Source: Astropecten irregularis (Eukaryota; Echinodermata; Asteroidea; Paxillosida; Astropectinidae). Taken from it: DNA of 64,000 nucleotides. The notes below the pieces were generated by a model, which was not told the DNA's origin, ran no database searches, and saw nothing but the letters and a program-made list of their open reading frames with translations. Shown in pieces: positions 37,201-49,091 of this stretch. Where the stretch lies: positions 20,040,983-20,104,982 of the forward strand of contig OZ020245.1 of NCBI GenBank assembly GCA_963971285.1, in the 5' to 3' direction. Both the position numbers and the translations under genes were made by a program. How positions within the stretch are numbered: the first letter of the stretch is position 1; every line of letters starts with the position of its first letter.

Positions 37201-40200
37201 GTACAATTTCTGGTCGGTTGGGTGTCTTTCGCATTTTTTTTTTTGAGGGGGGGGGGGGGGGGGAGGGGCAGGGGGTGTGATGGTAGCTTATCCAGAAGCT
37301 AAAAAAAAAACAAACTCAAAATACACTCATGGAAAGCAATTGCTTCTGTGACAAAAAGGGTCGCCTTATCAAAAGCGAAATCATCCTAACTTCACCTTAT
37401 TAATTAAGTTCAAGTTCTAAAAAATGCCATTATATTCCTGGGATGGGACAAATTCAGCACTTCACTATTACACAAATGCTAAAACAAAATGGAAAGCATA
37501 ATAATTAATATATTTACCTTTTCCTCAAATGAAACTTGCTTCCTTGGTACAGGTGTGCTGAGCTCGGCTCTATATCAAGTTTTAAAAAATGAGAAAAAAA
37601 ATTGAATTGTGCAATTCATCAGATATTATCACTTTTTTTCCTGGGTCTTAATTTAATCAATTCTGTATTATGCCTTGATATCTATCCACAGAAGTCTGAG
37701 GTACAATTTGTGAGTTGTGTGCCTGTGACATTAGCAGTAGGTTGTATTATACTTCATCAATTTTGTATTTTTTTTTTGTAAGGAATTATTTTCAAATTCA
37801 AGAACACTAACTGTAAAATGTTAGAAGAGGGAAGACTGTTGCAATCTCAAAAATCTCAGCACTTATTTACCAATCAGTATGAACTACATTTTGTTTCCAT
37901 TTAGTACTTATTGCAGCACATTACAGGAACATTTACAATGTGAAAAACTGAAAATCCTGAAAATTTTCCTCAATTCCATGTTTAAAAGAGTTTGTACAAA
38001 GCTACAGGCATGGCTTTTTGTATTAATATATTTACATTGGCAGATTGAAAGTAAGAAATGCTGAAATTTGAGCACAACAAAATATTTATGAAAAAGCATT
38101 AAATTAAATTGAAACAAATGATTTACCTGGCTAGCTCTTGGATAAGTTTGTCTTTCTTTTCTAGCTCACTCTTCATCAATTTCACTTGTTCATTCATCTG
38201 TATGATAAAAATACACAAAAAATTCAATGCATTAGCTACATGCACTACTATACTACAAACATAATCAATATGCCCATGAGCACACTGCACGCAGCCAATC
38301 ATATACAACGGGATATAATTAGAGCAGTGTTGCTATGGATACCAAATGGACATACGGTACTCAATCTCTCTGTGCACATCACTGACATGTCAATGAGGAA
38401 GGATGGCATATAGGTTTACTAGGAAAATGCTAAGTACAGCATGTATATATGCAATAACAGTGGGTTTGTGTAAGGTTGTGATACTAGGCCTACACTTGTA
38501 CAAGATGTCTTACGATATTAAGTGCACTGTACATATGTACAACCAGTGCACGGTGCACCAATAGGGTCATGGGTGAATGAGGCAATACAAAGAAATCATA
38601 TTATTCTACCCTCTTTTTCAGATTTTATAAGATATCTATAGGCCTATTCTACAACTATTTTATCCTTAAGCAGGGACGTGACAGTCAATCTTAAAGGTAT
38701 AGAATCATACTTTGGTAGCATACTGAAACAGAAATCTTCACAGATTTAGAACTTACAGGGTATAAAGATGATGATGGTAGGAACATAAAGTTAAAATTTT
38801 TCTGCCTGGGGTGAAATGGTGTATTTATCTAGAAAATAGTAAAACCAGTGACCACAATTATTTTTGATCTTTTAAAGATCAAAGATAAAAGAGAAAAGAC
38901 TTAAGAAATACTGTGGCCGTTTTTCACTGTTTTCTCAAAAGGTGGGCACCGTACATTTCCACAGATTACTGTTCGTGTATCTTTCTTGATATTTTTGCCC
39001 ATGAATCTGTATTTCTTTGACAAATACCAAAGTATGATATTATCTTTAAGCAGGGAAGTGACAGAAACTTTTAAACCTAATTTATTCATTTTTATTTGTG
39101 ACCGAATAAGGAATAATTATTTGTTTTCATTATCTGCGCCAGCAAATTAAAAACAACAACCAATTGGATGTAATTACGTTTATATTTTCTCCCAAGTACA
39201 ATTTTAGACACTCATCATTCTGCTGACGGATTTAAAAATTGTTTATTTTACTTGTTTAGATCAAAAGATCACTCTTCACAAAATAAGCAAAAACGTAACT
39301 CATGATAACATGTATTACTTAATTTTGGATGTTTCTGTTTTATGAGAATTACTCTCTTTGATAAACAAATATTGAAAAATGTTTACATTGATTTCATGCA
39401 TACCCTTTGTTCATTAAAATAATTTAAATATATGCCTACAAATTTTTTTTTTCTCAAATAAAAATCAACACAATAAATGGGCAAATACCTACAAAGCAGC
39501 CAAAAATGTAATATTTTTCCCCAGAAACTTTTTCGTTTTTCCTCCTTTTTGGACTTGTTTTGCACTATATAGAATCATTAAGCTCTCACATTTTTCATAA
39601 AGAAACTCCAATTTGCAAGTGGTGAACAAATTTACAATAGCCATGCAGAGTTTTACTCTTTTTTTTACCCAAATACAAAAATATTTCAATTACCACAAGC
39701 AAATTCATTTCAAATGAAAAAGTGGAGGTCATCAACATATTTTTTTCTCCATATTTTGCATAGATTTTTCTTAATGTGTATATGATTTTATTTATTAATT
39801 TCATTACTTATATAAATTAACATAAACAAAACTCAACAAATTAAACTAGGATATGTTTCGCAATAAATTACCACATCAAATTGATTCATGATGAATTGAA
39901 TGTCACTGCACGTGTAAACTTATTTTAAAATTATGATGTTTCACAATTAAAAATAAATGAACACATTAATTTAATTCATGAATATCACTCCACGTGTTAA
40001 CTTGTCACCATGCTAATCACTTAACAGATGGAATAAAAACACCAACTCGATCTAAAAAGAAAAGAAAAGAAAGAAGTTTCTCATGCTAAAACGACAGTTA
40101 TTTAGCTCACCTCTTGGAGTAATCTCTTTGGCTGTGGAGGTGATGGAGTGAACCCTCCAGCAGGAGGAGCTGAGCGGTTGTGCCGCAATCTCTCAATCTC

Positions 40201-40308
40201 CTCATCAAGGAGTAACAGGCTGCGATCCACCGGACGACTACCGCCAGCCGACGAGATCCTCGGTAGAGCACCGTGGCTGGATGTCGACTCCCTCCCGTAA
40301 TACGACAT
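31276..40308 (-). CDS. CCDC170: CCDC170-like coiled-coil protein
   Basis: Ten coding exons on the minus strand, 40111-40308, 38127-38197, 37518-37569, 36864-36962, 36321-36710, 35207-35392, 34767-35084, 33594-33794, 32537-32953 and 31276-31797, join in phase to about 817 codons. An in-frame ATG at 40344 would add twelve residues. After a Ser/Pro-rich head (residues 1-66) the protein is almost all heptad coiled coil. A distinctive block, LDSIALDLGFDLNGEAIMAR, lies about 155 residues before the last exon's end region, and the last exon holds MLGMDITTLAVPDYEIISRL. The tail is basic (RRSRTRSVSPTRRRKHH). The order and these blocks fit CCDC170, a Golgi- and microtubule-associated protein. That name rests on memory of the family rather than an alignment. 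Introns are packed with inverted-repeat elements. Confidence 0.8.
33080..33309. mobile_element. Near-perfect palindromic element
   Basis: Left arm begins GCCCACCGCACACTATACGA; right arm ends TCGTATAGTGTGCGGTGGGC. Arms are about 90 bp with small indels, including GCAAAGCATTCTGGGAGTCT. The loop is about 50 bp. Flanking bases are TA-rich (TATA / TTATA). Lies in a CCDC170-like intron. Confidence 0.85.
33408..33565. repeat. Minisatellite, 31-bp unit, five copies
   Basis: Five copies of a 31-bp unit containing GAAATTCTGCAAATTGGTTC and CGGAAGTTCCT. It lies just downstream, on the minus strand, of the exon ending at 33594. Confidence 0.85.
33858..34195. mobile_element. MITE with inverted ends of about 65 bp
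   Basis: Left end AGGGAGAGAAACTTAAATAT, right end ATATTAAAGTTTCTCTCCCT. The inverted similarity continues through GGCCCGGTCACTGAAAACC and the GGCCAGGCCTGGGC-like stretch. Lies in a CCDC170-like intron. Confidence 0.8.
34391..34691. mobile_element. MITE, GGCCCAATTT-ended relative
   Basis: Left end GGCCCAATTTTTATGGAATC, right end GGATTCCATGAAATTGGGGC. The outer bases resemble the GGGGCCAATTTCAT family but the core is unrelated. Lies between two CCDC170-like exons. Confidence 0.7.
35445..35681. mobile_element. MITE with GGCTCC-type ends, second copy
   Basis: Left end AGGGAACTTTCTCAAAGCTC, right end GAGCTTTGAGAAAGGCCCT. It shares AAACCTCTATTTTGATAC and GACTCACAAAAT with 18874-19096. Lies in a CCDC170-like intron. 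Confidence 0.75.
37097..37200. repeat. GATCCTGCTAGGAT repeat, diverged copy
   Basis: GATCCTGCTAGGATGGAAAC is followed by GTGTCAGGCA, then TTTCAGGTCATTTTGTCTGA and TGAGCAGTTTGTAGCAGTTT. The order is the same as in 21342-21490. Lies in a CCDC170-like intron. Confidence 0.65.
37243..37278. repeat. G-rich tract
   Basis: A run of about 20 G interrupted by single A, then GGGGCAGGGGGTGTG. It could fold as a G-quadruplex on the plus strand, in an intron of the minus-strand gene. Confidence 0.7.
38693..39047. mobile_element. MITE, AAAGGTA family, copy 4
   Basis: Begins AAAGGTATAGAATCATACTT and ends CCAAAGTATGATATTATCTTT-like. Similar words flank both sides (TTAAGCAGGGACGTGACAG and TTAAGCAGGGAAGTGACAG), which may be a duplicated flank. 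Lies in the large first intron of the CCDC170-like gene. Confidence 0.75.
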
Positions 40309-40344
40309 GATTCGTCTCGGAGTTTCTTCTTCAATATTCCACAA

Positions 40345-41286
40345 TCAGATGAAAATGTTTTAGAGGAAACTACTACTGGTTAAAAAAAATGAATAACTGT
40401 GCCACAGTATTTGGTTGTTTGTGTGAAAAACGCGTGTACTATAACGTGTTTACTTTCTGACCATGGAGGGTTGTGAATCTCATTCAGGTATGCTGCAATC
40501 TTCTGTTGATAATGGCAACAGCATCAACATAACAACCTGCTCCGTCCACACAGCGCATCACACACACTGCACTCAGCGCATTATGCACCTGTAATACGCT
40601 GGTACCCCGACTACGTGTAGAAACCCTATACCGTGAGGGTTTGTGGTTACCAGTGTTTGGACAATGTGACGTCATGCATAATTGATTGTCATTTACACTG
40701 TTGATGATGATAACCGGCATGTATGCGCTACCAATATTATAATAATATTGTAATTAGATATGTATGGCCTGTGCTAATTGAAAAATTTATAATTATAAGA
40801 AAAAACTTGACCAAACGAATGAAAAAAGTAAAAGCGCCATGAAACAAATCATTCCAGAAAAAAGAATAGCTTTCTAGATGACACATCAGGATCTTTGACT
40901 GCAACCTAGTAAAAAAACAATCCAAATTTAGATTTTTTGTTGGTTTCACATTAAATGAACTTCCGTTTAATTCTTTACAGATTTTTTGGCCGAGGTATCA
41001 AATGAAGCTTTGTAAAAAAAATTTGAATTTGTGTATTTTTCTTTTATTAATCACTGCCACATCAGCCAAATACAATGCAATCCACAACATGAACAAATGA
41101 TAAAGATACAAATTTGTTCGATTTAAAACTGATTTATTCTTCAAAACACAAAACCAACATTAACTTGAAATAAATCGCTCTTTAAATATCTCTAAGTTCA
41201 TGCATCAATAAATTCATCATTCCTCACAAGGCTAGCCATGCAATAGTTGGTCTCATGGTAGGTTGATCATTTTTATAATAAAGCAG
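40345..41286. other. Upstream of the CCDC170-like gene
   Basis: No coding exon is seen. It should hold the CCDC170-like promoter and the distal 3' end of the COX7A2L-like transcript; a minus-strand AATAAA lies at 41133-41138. Confidence 0.35.
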
Positions 41287-41467
41287 GTGTCACACGGGAC
41301 AATATTTACAGGCAACTTAGAGGCAACCAACTACACCACATCAAAAGTCACTTTCCTTGCAGTTTCTCACTTTCTCCTATCAAATTGAATCAGGATTTAA
41401 AGATGAATGTTATATCTTCTAGGAGATTGCCTGGAACTGGTTGCCTGTAAATTGCCTCGTGTGACAT
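41287..41467. mobile_element. MITE with GTGTCACACG ends
   Basis: Left end GTGTCACACGGGACAATATT, right end TTGCCTCGTGTGACAT. The internal words TTTACAGGCAAC and GTTGCCTGTAAA are also inverted. It may lie within the 3' part of the COX7A2L-like transcript. Confidence 0.75.
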
Positions 41468-42365
41468 GGGCATCTTAGAATAAAAACACAGACCTGTACA
41501 ATTCAAATTGCACAAATAAATACTGAGTAAACGTACCATTTTTTTTAGGCAGCAAATTAGTTCCAGAGATATTTATTTTCAGCATCTTGTCAACCACGGA
41601 CCAACTAATGATACAGGACCTAAGCCTTGATATTATTAGACTGTAGTGTACAATTAGAAGACATGGCCATGTCACCATTGCTGGCTATGGCTACAGCTGT
41701 GACTGTTGCGGTTTGCTAAGGACTTCTTATACTTCAACACATGTTTATGTGGCAATTTGGCAGTAGTCATAGCCAATAGCCACAGCCTAAGGCTTGCCAT
41801 AATGGGGAGTACAATCCTAGAAAAATTGCTCTTGCATTATGTGTGGAAACTGATTGTCAGTGCAGAACGGAACCAAGGGGCTTAAAGGCTTGAACTCGAT
41901 GTGCCATTCATCTATGTGCTACCACATCCAACAAAATCAACTGAGTGTCAAGACTTGAATTTAACGGAGGCCACGGAGGCCATGACCTTCGTTGCCCTGG
42001 TTTTTGGCCTCCGTGCCCCCTTCAAATGTTTCAATGGAAGTGCCCCTTGCAATGGAAAAGTGGCATTGCCCTTTTCAGAACCAAATTCAAGGCCTGGAGT
42101 GTAAGTGGCAAGCCTACATACCAACCATTAATGCAATGCATATTGATTATTGCTCCCTGCTGGTATGACAATTATGACAGTCACATTCAAACACTGGAAA
42201 TGCCTCCATCCTCTGATAAACATGCACACACACTGACTTGGCATTTGTAAAATCTCCACATTTCAATACAATTTTCAAACTTTCTCTTTCTAAAAAAACT
42301 TTCACATATTTATAACGGGGCAGTCCGGGCCTTGACCCCAATGACTAATTAATAAACACCACAGG
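41468..42365. other. Downstream of the COX7A2L-like gene, no gene seen
   Basis: Probably 3' UTR and intergenic DNA. The open frames at 41901-42250 run through a repetitive GGAGGCCACGGAGGCCATGA stretch and have no domain. Confidence 0.4.
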
Positions 42366-45300
42366 TCACTTCTTGGGTTGGGATAGATCATAGAGTGAGT
42401 AGCAGGTCCAGGCTGTTCCGATGACTGTGAATGCCATGATGATGCTGAAGCTGACTCGGTCTGAGAAGCCCTTCTTGAGATGGATTGGCACACCGTCTAG
42501 CTTCTGCAAGACGAATAGGAATGGAGAAGACGTCGATGATGAGTAATGATCAGGAACTTAAGATCATGTTGCTAACCTCCACAGTTTCACCAACCAACAC
42601 AAATCCATGTTGGAGGACAAAGTATGATACTACCTTTAAAGTTGCACAAAGTATGCACAAATACAACTGAAAATGTGTCAATAAGGCCTTAAAAAAAAAA
42701 TTGTTGTATTGGCGTAACCCGCCCGACCCAAAAATCTGCCCCGACCGTAAACATTTTAAACCAAAAAAATAAATAAATAAATAAAAAAATACATAAAAAT
42801 CAGAGGGAAAAAATCAAAAAAACAAATCGCAAATTTGTATGCAGATTAAAAGCTTAAAAGGAGCAAAAGATGGAAACCAGACTGGTTGAAGTTGTTATGT
42901 CATTTCTTGTCTTTATTTGACACGTCAAATAATGTGATATACAGGGGGAAAAGCCTTTAATACCCCAGGAAAAATAAAATAAAAAAAATAAAAAATCCGC
43001 CCGCCCTACCCTATTTTCCAAACCTCCGTTACGCCAATACAACAATTTTTTTTTATGGCCTAAGACAAGAAAGTGGATCCTGCAATCACAAAATTGTCAT
43101 CCCCCATAATTGTCAATCAAGTGATAAGCAGAGCATCAAACATGAACTTTACAAGTTTATACCTTTATTAAAGCAGACACATTGAATTTTTACCTGGAAT
43201 ACTTTCTGGTTTTCATACACCCTGTTCCTGACCAATTTGCCAAAGATGCCGTCTCCTCCCATGGGATTAGCATGTCTAGCTACCGGCTTTGGTTTCTGAT
43301 CCCAGATCAACTGACTACGCTCTGCTACTTCTGGTTTCAAGCCCTGGTGAAGACAACAAGAAAAGGGGCAACAAATGACACAAAGAATCTTTCAACAGAC
43401 ACACTATGTTACAATCTTTGCTCATTTCCCTAAAAACTCAAATCAATGACAACTTTTGTACACAAACTATTTTGCTGAGATCAAAAAAGTTATCAACATA
43501 TTTAACAGTTATGCAAGTTTGGTAAACATTTAACTTGTGTAATTGTGCATTTCGCATGACGTAATTATTTTGATCGAGTTGGCACTGGGCACTATTCAAA
43601 ATGGCCGACTGACGGCAAACGGAGGAAATATAGACACCTTCGGTAAGTTTTGGGTCATTTTTTCTGCATATAATGATCTTTCGATATTCAAAGTGGTTTT
43701 ATATGACTCGTTGATAAGTACCAATCAGATCCATGTAGTCAGATTTTGTGTTTGGATTTTGGAATGTGGAAAATTAAGGGGAATTGTATTTCACAAGTTG
43801 GCCAAAAAGTTTTTCGACCTGTTTGTTTAATATCACAAAGTGTCGTAACCCTAAGGTCCCAGTCCCCATGTCAGACCTAGGGTTACGATCATCGCAACTA
43901 ATGCCACAGCAAAATCCCTTCCACGAATTGGCACGAAACGGCCGCAAGAGGGCGTCATGATCATCTCATTATGTGACGTCATTGCACTGACCAAAAAATG
44001 GAAGTTTTCATGAATGAAACTGACACGCATGGGCACATACTCAGCCACTCAGCAACGCCCACTCGAATAATTGACACTTCGACAGACCTCGCCACGATCT
44101 TTCGAATGGTACCAAAAACATACAAATTTGTACATTTCTTCGACCTTTTGACCATTTTTTTGTGGTGTCACCCGACGTTCGAGAACTCACGGACTCCGTG
44201 GTCGTATTTGAACTTTGGTCAGCTGTATTTTTCTTGCCATTTAACCGCGAAACCGCGCCACCGTCTGACTGTGATTGTTAATGTTAGGTCGTTGAATATT
44301 CATACACTGTAGAACATGTGTTGGGTCTGTTGGTTGTGTATGCTGAGAGTGCCACATGAATATACATAGAATTACATGGTTGCCGAAGTTGTCATACAGT
44401 GTGATGCGTGCTCCGTATGTGCCTGCAATGCCAACAGCCCTGCGTGAGTGCGTAATGAGTTGGGCCAGCACATGGTTTCCGTGACGTCACGAGCACTGCC
44501 TTGCGCTTTGACCAATCAGCGCGGCGCTTTTCACACACGGCACTGTTTCCATCCATGATACATTACATATGGGGAATTTTTCGCTGTGCATGCCCTCCAC
44601 TGTGTGTTACTGTGCATGGTATGGAAACAGGTCAACTCGCCCCCTAGCGGACTCGCCCCTTACCGACTCGCACCCTTACCGACTCGCCCCTTACCAACTC
44701 GCCTCCTCCCCTATTCAGATATGAGATGCAAATTGTGAAGATAATCATGCATCATAATTAATAACCAAATGCTTCTGGCCTTTTTTTAGGGCCTACTATG
44801 TGTATATGTCAAACATTTATGATTAAGAACAAAAAATGCACAAAGTCCACAGTCTACACACAAACTCCTGCATGGTTTGATTGCAGTTCAAGCAATATAA
44901 TATTTCCTTCGCAGAACCAAAAACATCAAAACTTCAAAAACGCAACTTAAAAACAAGAAAAACAAGTGAACACTTTAAACAAACCATAGAACAAAACATA
45001 TCGTCATAATGAAAAAAGTCTACAAAAAAATTCAACAATAACACTTCAAGTTAAGTTAAAGCAAGACATTTTAAAACAAAACGATAATCGAGACGGGGAG
45101 GGGGGCGAGTCGGCTAGGCAGGCGCGGTTCTACGGGGGGGCTAGGGGGGGCTGTAGCCCCCCCAAAATTTTGTCTAGCCCCCCCAAAAAAATGCAAGTGA
45201 AAAAAAAAATTCTTGAAAATACTGGATTTTTTCAGTTATTAAGCGCCAATTACATAAAAAACGCGTTGTGTGGGCTATAATGTGCATGTTTTTCGACCCT

Positions 45301-45754
45301 TAATAAGACATAGCAGAATCGAGTGTTAGAAGAACCCAAAATATTGGGTCTTCTAGCCCCCCCAAAAAATAATGGCTCTTCTAGCCCCCCAAAAATGTTG
45401 ACTCTAGAACCGCGCCTGCGGCTAGGGGGCGAGTCGGGGAGGAGGCAAGTTGGTAAGGGGCGAGTCGGGGCAGGGGGCGAGTCGGTAAGGAGCGAGTCGG
45501 CTAGGGGGCGAGTTGACTTGTAATCCATGGCATGGTCAGGATGGTGCATAGGCTACATGGATATGGAGGAAGCCTGGAACTTGGAATTGGATTGTTGGAA
45601 GGACTTCCTCTCGCTCCATGGACATGGTGCATGTGGACGTGTCTGTGACCAGGCCAAAAATGAAGAATAAATCAATAATTACCTCTGGAGAATAAGCCAT
45701 TGGTGGGGTTGCCGCCTTAACCCGGCCACTCATAGGGTTGAATTTGTAGGACAT
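42366..45754 (-). CDS. COX7A2L: COX7A2L-like (cytochrome c oxidase 7A-related, supercomplex factor)
   Basis: Three coding exons on the minus strand, 45683-45754, 43194-43343 and 42366-42503, join in phase to 119 codons. Human COX7A2L has about 114. Residues 1-4 (MSYK) and the YSPEGLKPEV block at the first junction match the COX7A2L amino-terminal region. The COX7A-like domain follows: KLDGVPIHLKKGFSDRV, then one hydrophobic span (FSIIMAFTVIGTAWTCYSLY) and the end SQPKK. The long N-terminal extension separates it from plain COX7A. The protein is expected in the inner mitochondrial membrane, where COX7A2L links complexes III and IV. An upstream in-frame ATG at about 45844 would add some 30 residues; the shorter start agrees with family length. 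It is head to head with LRR1. Confidence 0.88.
42685..43061. mobile_element. MITE with GGCCTTAAAAA ends
   Basis: The left end GGCCTT, an A run, and TTGTTGTATTGGCGTAAC are mirrored at the right by GTTACGCCAATACAACAA, a T run, and ATGGCC. The core has CCGCCCG-rich segments at both sides. It fills most of COX7A2L intron 2. Confidence 0.85.
44631..45517. mobile_element. Foldback-type element with subrepeat inverted ends
   Basis: The left end (44631-44711) is made of ACTCGCCCCTTACCG-like subrepeats. The right end (45436-45517) is its inverted complement with two small differences. Both outer tips read GTCAACTCGCCCCCTAG and complement. Extra subrepeats lie inside the right end at 45091-45118. The AT-rich middle (44712-45090) has no coding frame. 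A hAT-type MITE is inserted at 45119. Lies in COX7A2L intron 1. Confidence 0.85.
45119..45418. mobile_element. hAT-type MITE with perfect 8-bp target duplication
   Basis: Ends CAGGCGCGGTTCT and AGAACCGCGCCTG are exact inverted complements. The flanking CGGCTAGG at 45111-45118 and 45419-45426 is a perfect 8-bp duplication, the hAT signature. The core has several TAGCCCCCCCAAAA stretches. A fragment of the same family is at 18368. Confidence 0.92.
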
Positions 45755-46470
45755 TTTGTCAGAATGAAGAAAATTGGAACTTGTTGGAAGCTTCGTCGGC
45801 GCGTCGAAAAAGAAGTCGCCGGTAAATTGACCTTTATTTAACATCAACCTCGCCGGAAAGTAATTGGCCAACAGAGGGCGCCCCACATATCATAAGTCCA
45901 TAAGTCTGGCTTCTGCACGTCTATGCGACGTACTAATGTCAACTTTAGAGGTTACTCGGGTACAGTCTAATGGGTTGTTTTGTATTAATTGTTTTCGCGG
46001 TGAAATTTGGAATTGTGAATCAAACTTGTGAAGTTGTGTTGTTGTTGTTGTAACTAGAACGGGCTGTGTAAAGCCTAGGCTTTCCTTCCTCCGTTGCCTA
46101 TGTAAGTAACATTCTGACGAAATTACAGTCAGCGCAATCAGAAAAGAATACCACGAGGAAAGACCTCTCTTTTTTCGTTATCAATTAGAAAGTTGTAACC
46201 AGGTAACTGATTGACGCTGTATTTTTGGGCCCAACCATTTTTGGAGCAATTAGGAACTCACTTTACGATGGCCAAACACTGAACAGACTGAAAACAAAAA
46301 CAGACCAACTTCCAATCAAGCAACCATAGCTCTGCAGAGTGATTGCAAAGGGATTGAGTTCAGCAAGATGGAATTTTCACTCAAAGTTTGCAACAAAATA
46401 TAAAGTAAAAGTTCTCACTTAATTCCAGTGTATGTAGATTTGAAAGACTGACACCCACCGGCAGGCAAGC
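45755..46470. promoter_or_regulatory. Shared upstream region of COX7A2L-like and LRR1
   Basis: The two start codons face away from each other across 716 bp. A bidirectional promoter is a reasonable inference from spacing. I see no clear TATA box or exact transcription start. Confidence 0.5.
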
Positions 46471-48216
46471 ATGCGTCTGTCCTGTGATGTTGAATGTAAC
46501 AACCGCCTTTTGCCCAGTCATGGTATGAAAGGGAAAGGCAAACCGATGAGATGCTGCTTGGCTATCGGCCGGCGTAGTGTTAGTAGCAGCAGCCAAGAGG
46601 GGGCGGTGTTCCTGATGGTGTGCTCAGCTAAAAACAAGGCAGGAACCAAATATAAGGTACCGGTAATTTCGTTTTGTTTTTACATTTCTATGGTGAAAAT
46701 TGATAGAATTTAGCAGTTTGTGCAAATTCAGCTTTTCGTGCATTATAAAAACAATAATTTAAAGCATTCATTTGCATTTTGTTCCACTGCAGTTGAAAGA
46801 CAACATTGAGCAGATATTTGCTAGGTTCGTTGGAGAGGGAAAAGCTACACTTCGCTTGAAGGAGCCGGCGCAAGATATTTGCCTAAGCAAGGTATGAATG
46901 CAATCTTGCTGATGGTTAGCCAAAGGGTGTATCACCTCAGACAGATGGGTGGGAGCGTGGAGCTCTTCCTGTGGCCCCATGGTGGGATGAACCGTTTAGA
47001 ACTACATGTACATGTTTTATATGATTACATTTAAGCAGTTAATATTATAGGTGTCATACTGTCATATTTGTGAATTTGCAAATTACAATTGTTCTCAAAT
47101 GTTTTGTTTTCCCCTTGTTTTCAGGCAGACCCCTTGCAGTTGAAGAATTTCCTGTCCGTGCTAAAGCTGAGTAGCAAAGGGCAATCTGATGAACTCAGTA
47201 AGATTCACCTTTCAACCCTGACCCCTGCAACAACTTCCCAAGTTGAACGACCTAAGACAAAGATGGTGATACAAAGGCAGTCAGACTACCCTGTGCTAAC
47301 AAGATTCCCAAAAGGTTTGGAATCCCTGCAGGTCAATAGTTGTGGATTGACTCGTGTGGATTCTCGGATCCCCGAGCTCAAAAACCTCCGCTCCCTGGAT
47401 CTCTGTGGGAATCGCATCCGAGAACTGCCTGAAACGCTAAGCCAGTTGACCTGCCTGAAAGAGCTCAGGGTTGCCAACAACCGTATAGAGAGGCTTCCTC
47501 CGTCTCTCTGTCTGAGCGGTCTCAGGACCTCTCTGCAGTTCCTGGACTTGGCTAGAAACAGTCTGAAGTTTCTCCCTCCTCAGGTGTGTGAGCTGACATC
47601 CCTACTTCGACTGCACGTTGAGAACAATCAGCTAACATTCCTGCCGGAACGTTTTGGGCAGCTGAGAAACCTGCAATTCCTCAATGCCGCCAAGAATCAG
47701 ATCGAGGTGCTCCCATTCTCTTTTATGGACCTGACCATGCAAGACATAGATCTGACAGGAAACTGTTTCCAGTTTGAGACGGGAGAAGGCAGTGCCGCTA
47801 ACTTGCAGAGAACCACAGAGAGCTTCCCCAGTCTTCTGGAGGTGGCTGCCAGAGCTATCAAGAAACAAAGGTATTCCTGCCTTGAGAAATTTTTCTGATG
47901 TTCTTTTTTTTTTTACAGAAATCAATCAGGGTATTCACCATTACTTATTCCAACCCTGTCTTGCAGAGTTGCCTACACCGAGGAAGACCTGCCACGTCAC
48001 CTGTACCACCATCTGAGCCAGGTGAAGTGGTGTGTGTGCGGGGGACCCTGCTTCCAGCCTTACGGCAAGCACCGCCTGGCGTTCAACCTGCACCGCGTGG
48101 CTCACACACTAGTGGGGCCCACCTCTGCTCCAGTCCAGGGCTTCCTCTGTTCAGTGTTCTGCTGGTCCAACCTGCAGGCTAACCCGCACGCTCCCTGGAA
48201 ATGCCGAAAGAAATGA
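46471..48216 (+). CDS. LRR1: LRR1, leucine-rich repeat protein 1 (CUL2 substrate adaptor)
   Basis: Four coding exons, 46471-46656, 46793-46891, 47125-47870 and 47967-48216, join in phase to 426 codons. Human LRR1 has 414. The amino-terminal part is typical of the family: MRLSCDVE at the start, then IEQIFARFVGEGKATLRLKE and DICLSK in exon 2. Residues of about 160-320 carry six or seven leucine-rich repeats such as LRSLDLCGNRIRELPETL and LQFLDLARNSLKFLPPQV. A BC-box-like SLLEVAARAI follows near the end of exon 3. The last exon holds the cysteine-containing tail CVCGGPCFQPYG and LHRVAHTLV. In vertebrates and worms LRR1 is the receptor of a CUL2 ubiquitin ligase that removes the CMG helicase at replication end; that role is inferred here by orthology. 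An AATAAA lies 226 bp past the stop. Confidence 0.92.
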
Positions 48217-48441
48217 AAGGATCACCCAGAAATTGCTCAATAGAAGATCAAGCTCTTTGTTGTGGTGGCCATCTTGTGGCAGCTTCTGTCCTTGTAGCTG
48301 TTTTCAGATCTTACCCCAGTTTTTACAGCAGTCTGAGAACTTCCTTAAATTTATTACAGTAATGTTAATACATTATATTGTGATCTGTGCTCTAGTAGTT
48401 TAACACAACCCGTTCATGTATTAATCAATCAAATTTTGTTT

Positions 48442-48447
48442 AATAAA
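48442..48447 (+). terminator. LRR1 polyadenylation signal
   Basis: Canonical AATAAA in an AT-rich stretch 226 bp downstream of the LRR1 stop codon. Confidence 0.6.
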
Positions 48448-49091
48448 TTATTTAATTTAAACATGTGATGTCAAATAATGTGTAGTTTTTGTGTACCTTT
48501 GAGGACTCCAAATGATTCCTTTACAGATTAATATATTATTATTGGTTTTATAGAGAAGTTTGAGAAATCTTACGAATTGATAGATATGAACTTTGACCCC
48601 TGTGTTTCACTAAGGGTCTTCCTAAAGTGGCCCAAGCCAACATGAGTTAAAGATTTTCATGGTAAGCAAAACTGTATCTATAAAAATGTACAAAGGGTTT
48701 CTGATGTAAAGGACAAATAATTTAAAAACCATCCCCATCAAGTGAATTCCTACAGTTGTGGGAACAAGTGGAATACTGAATCTGCCCAAATTTCACATTT
48801 CCAGGGGTGGAAAACTGTCAATATTCAACAGAAGTTGTGTATGTAACTTACATGTATTTATATATAAATATGTCAAAGAATAATAAAAGATTATGAATCA
48901 TTCCAATATGAAATGAGAACAATGCAAATTGTTAGCCTATTAATTTTACACTGCTCATCTAGTCATCTTGGCCATGAATCTGCATTTCTTTGATTAAAGT
49001 ATGATATTACCTTTAAGATTAATCCTAAGACGATGTGCCAGAATCACCATAGTGATTTGTATTGTGACATCACCGTCTTTGCCTAACAATT
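48448..49091. other. Intergenic, LRR1 to BIRC6 (convergent), part 1
   Basis: No gene is seen. Near 48960-49018 there is a fragment of the AAAGGTA MITE (GGCCATGAATCTGCATTTCT and AGTATGATATTACCTTTAAG). Confidence 0.4.
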
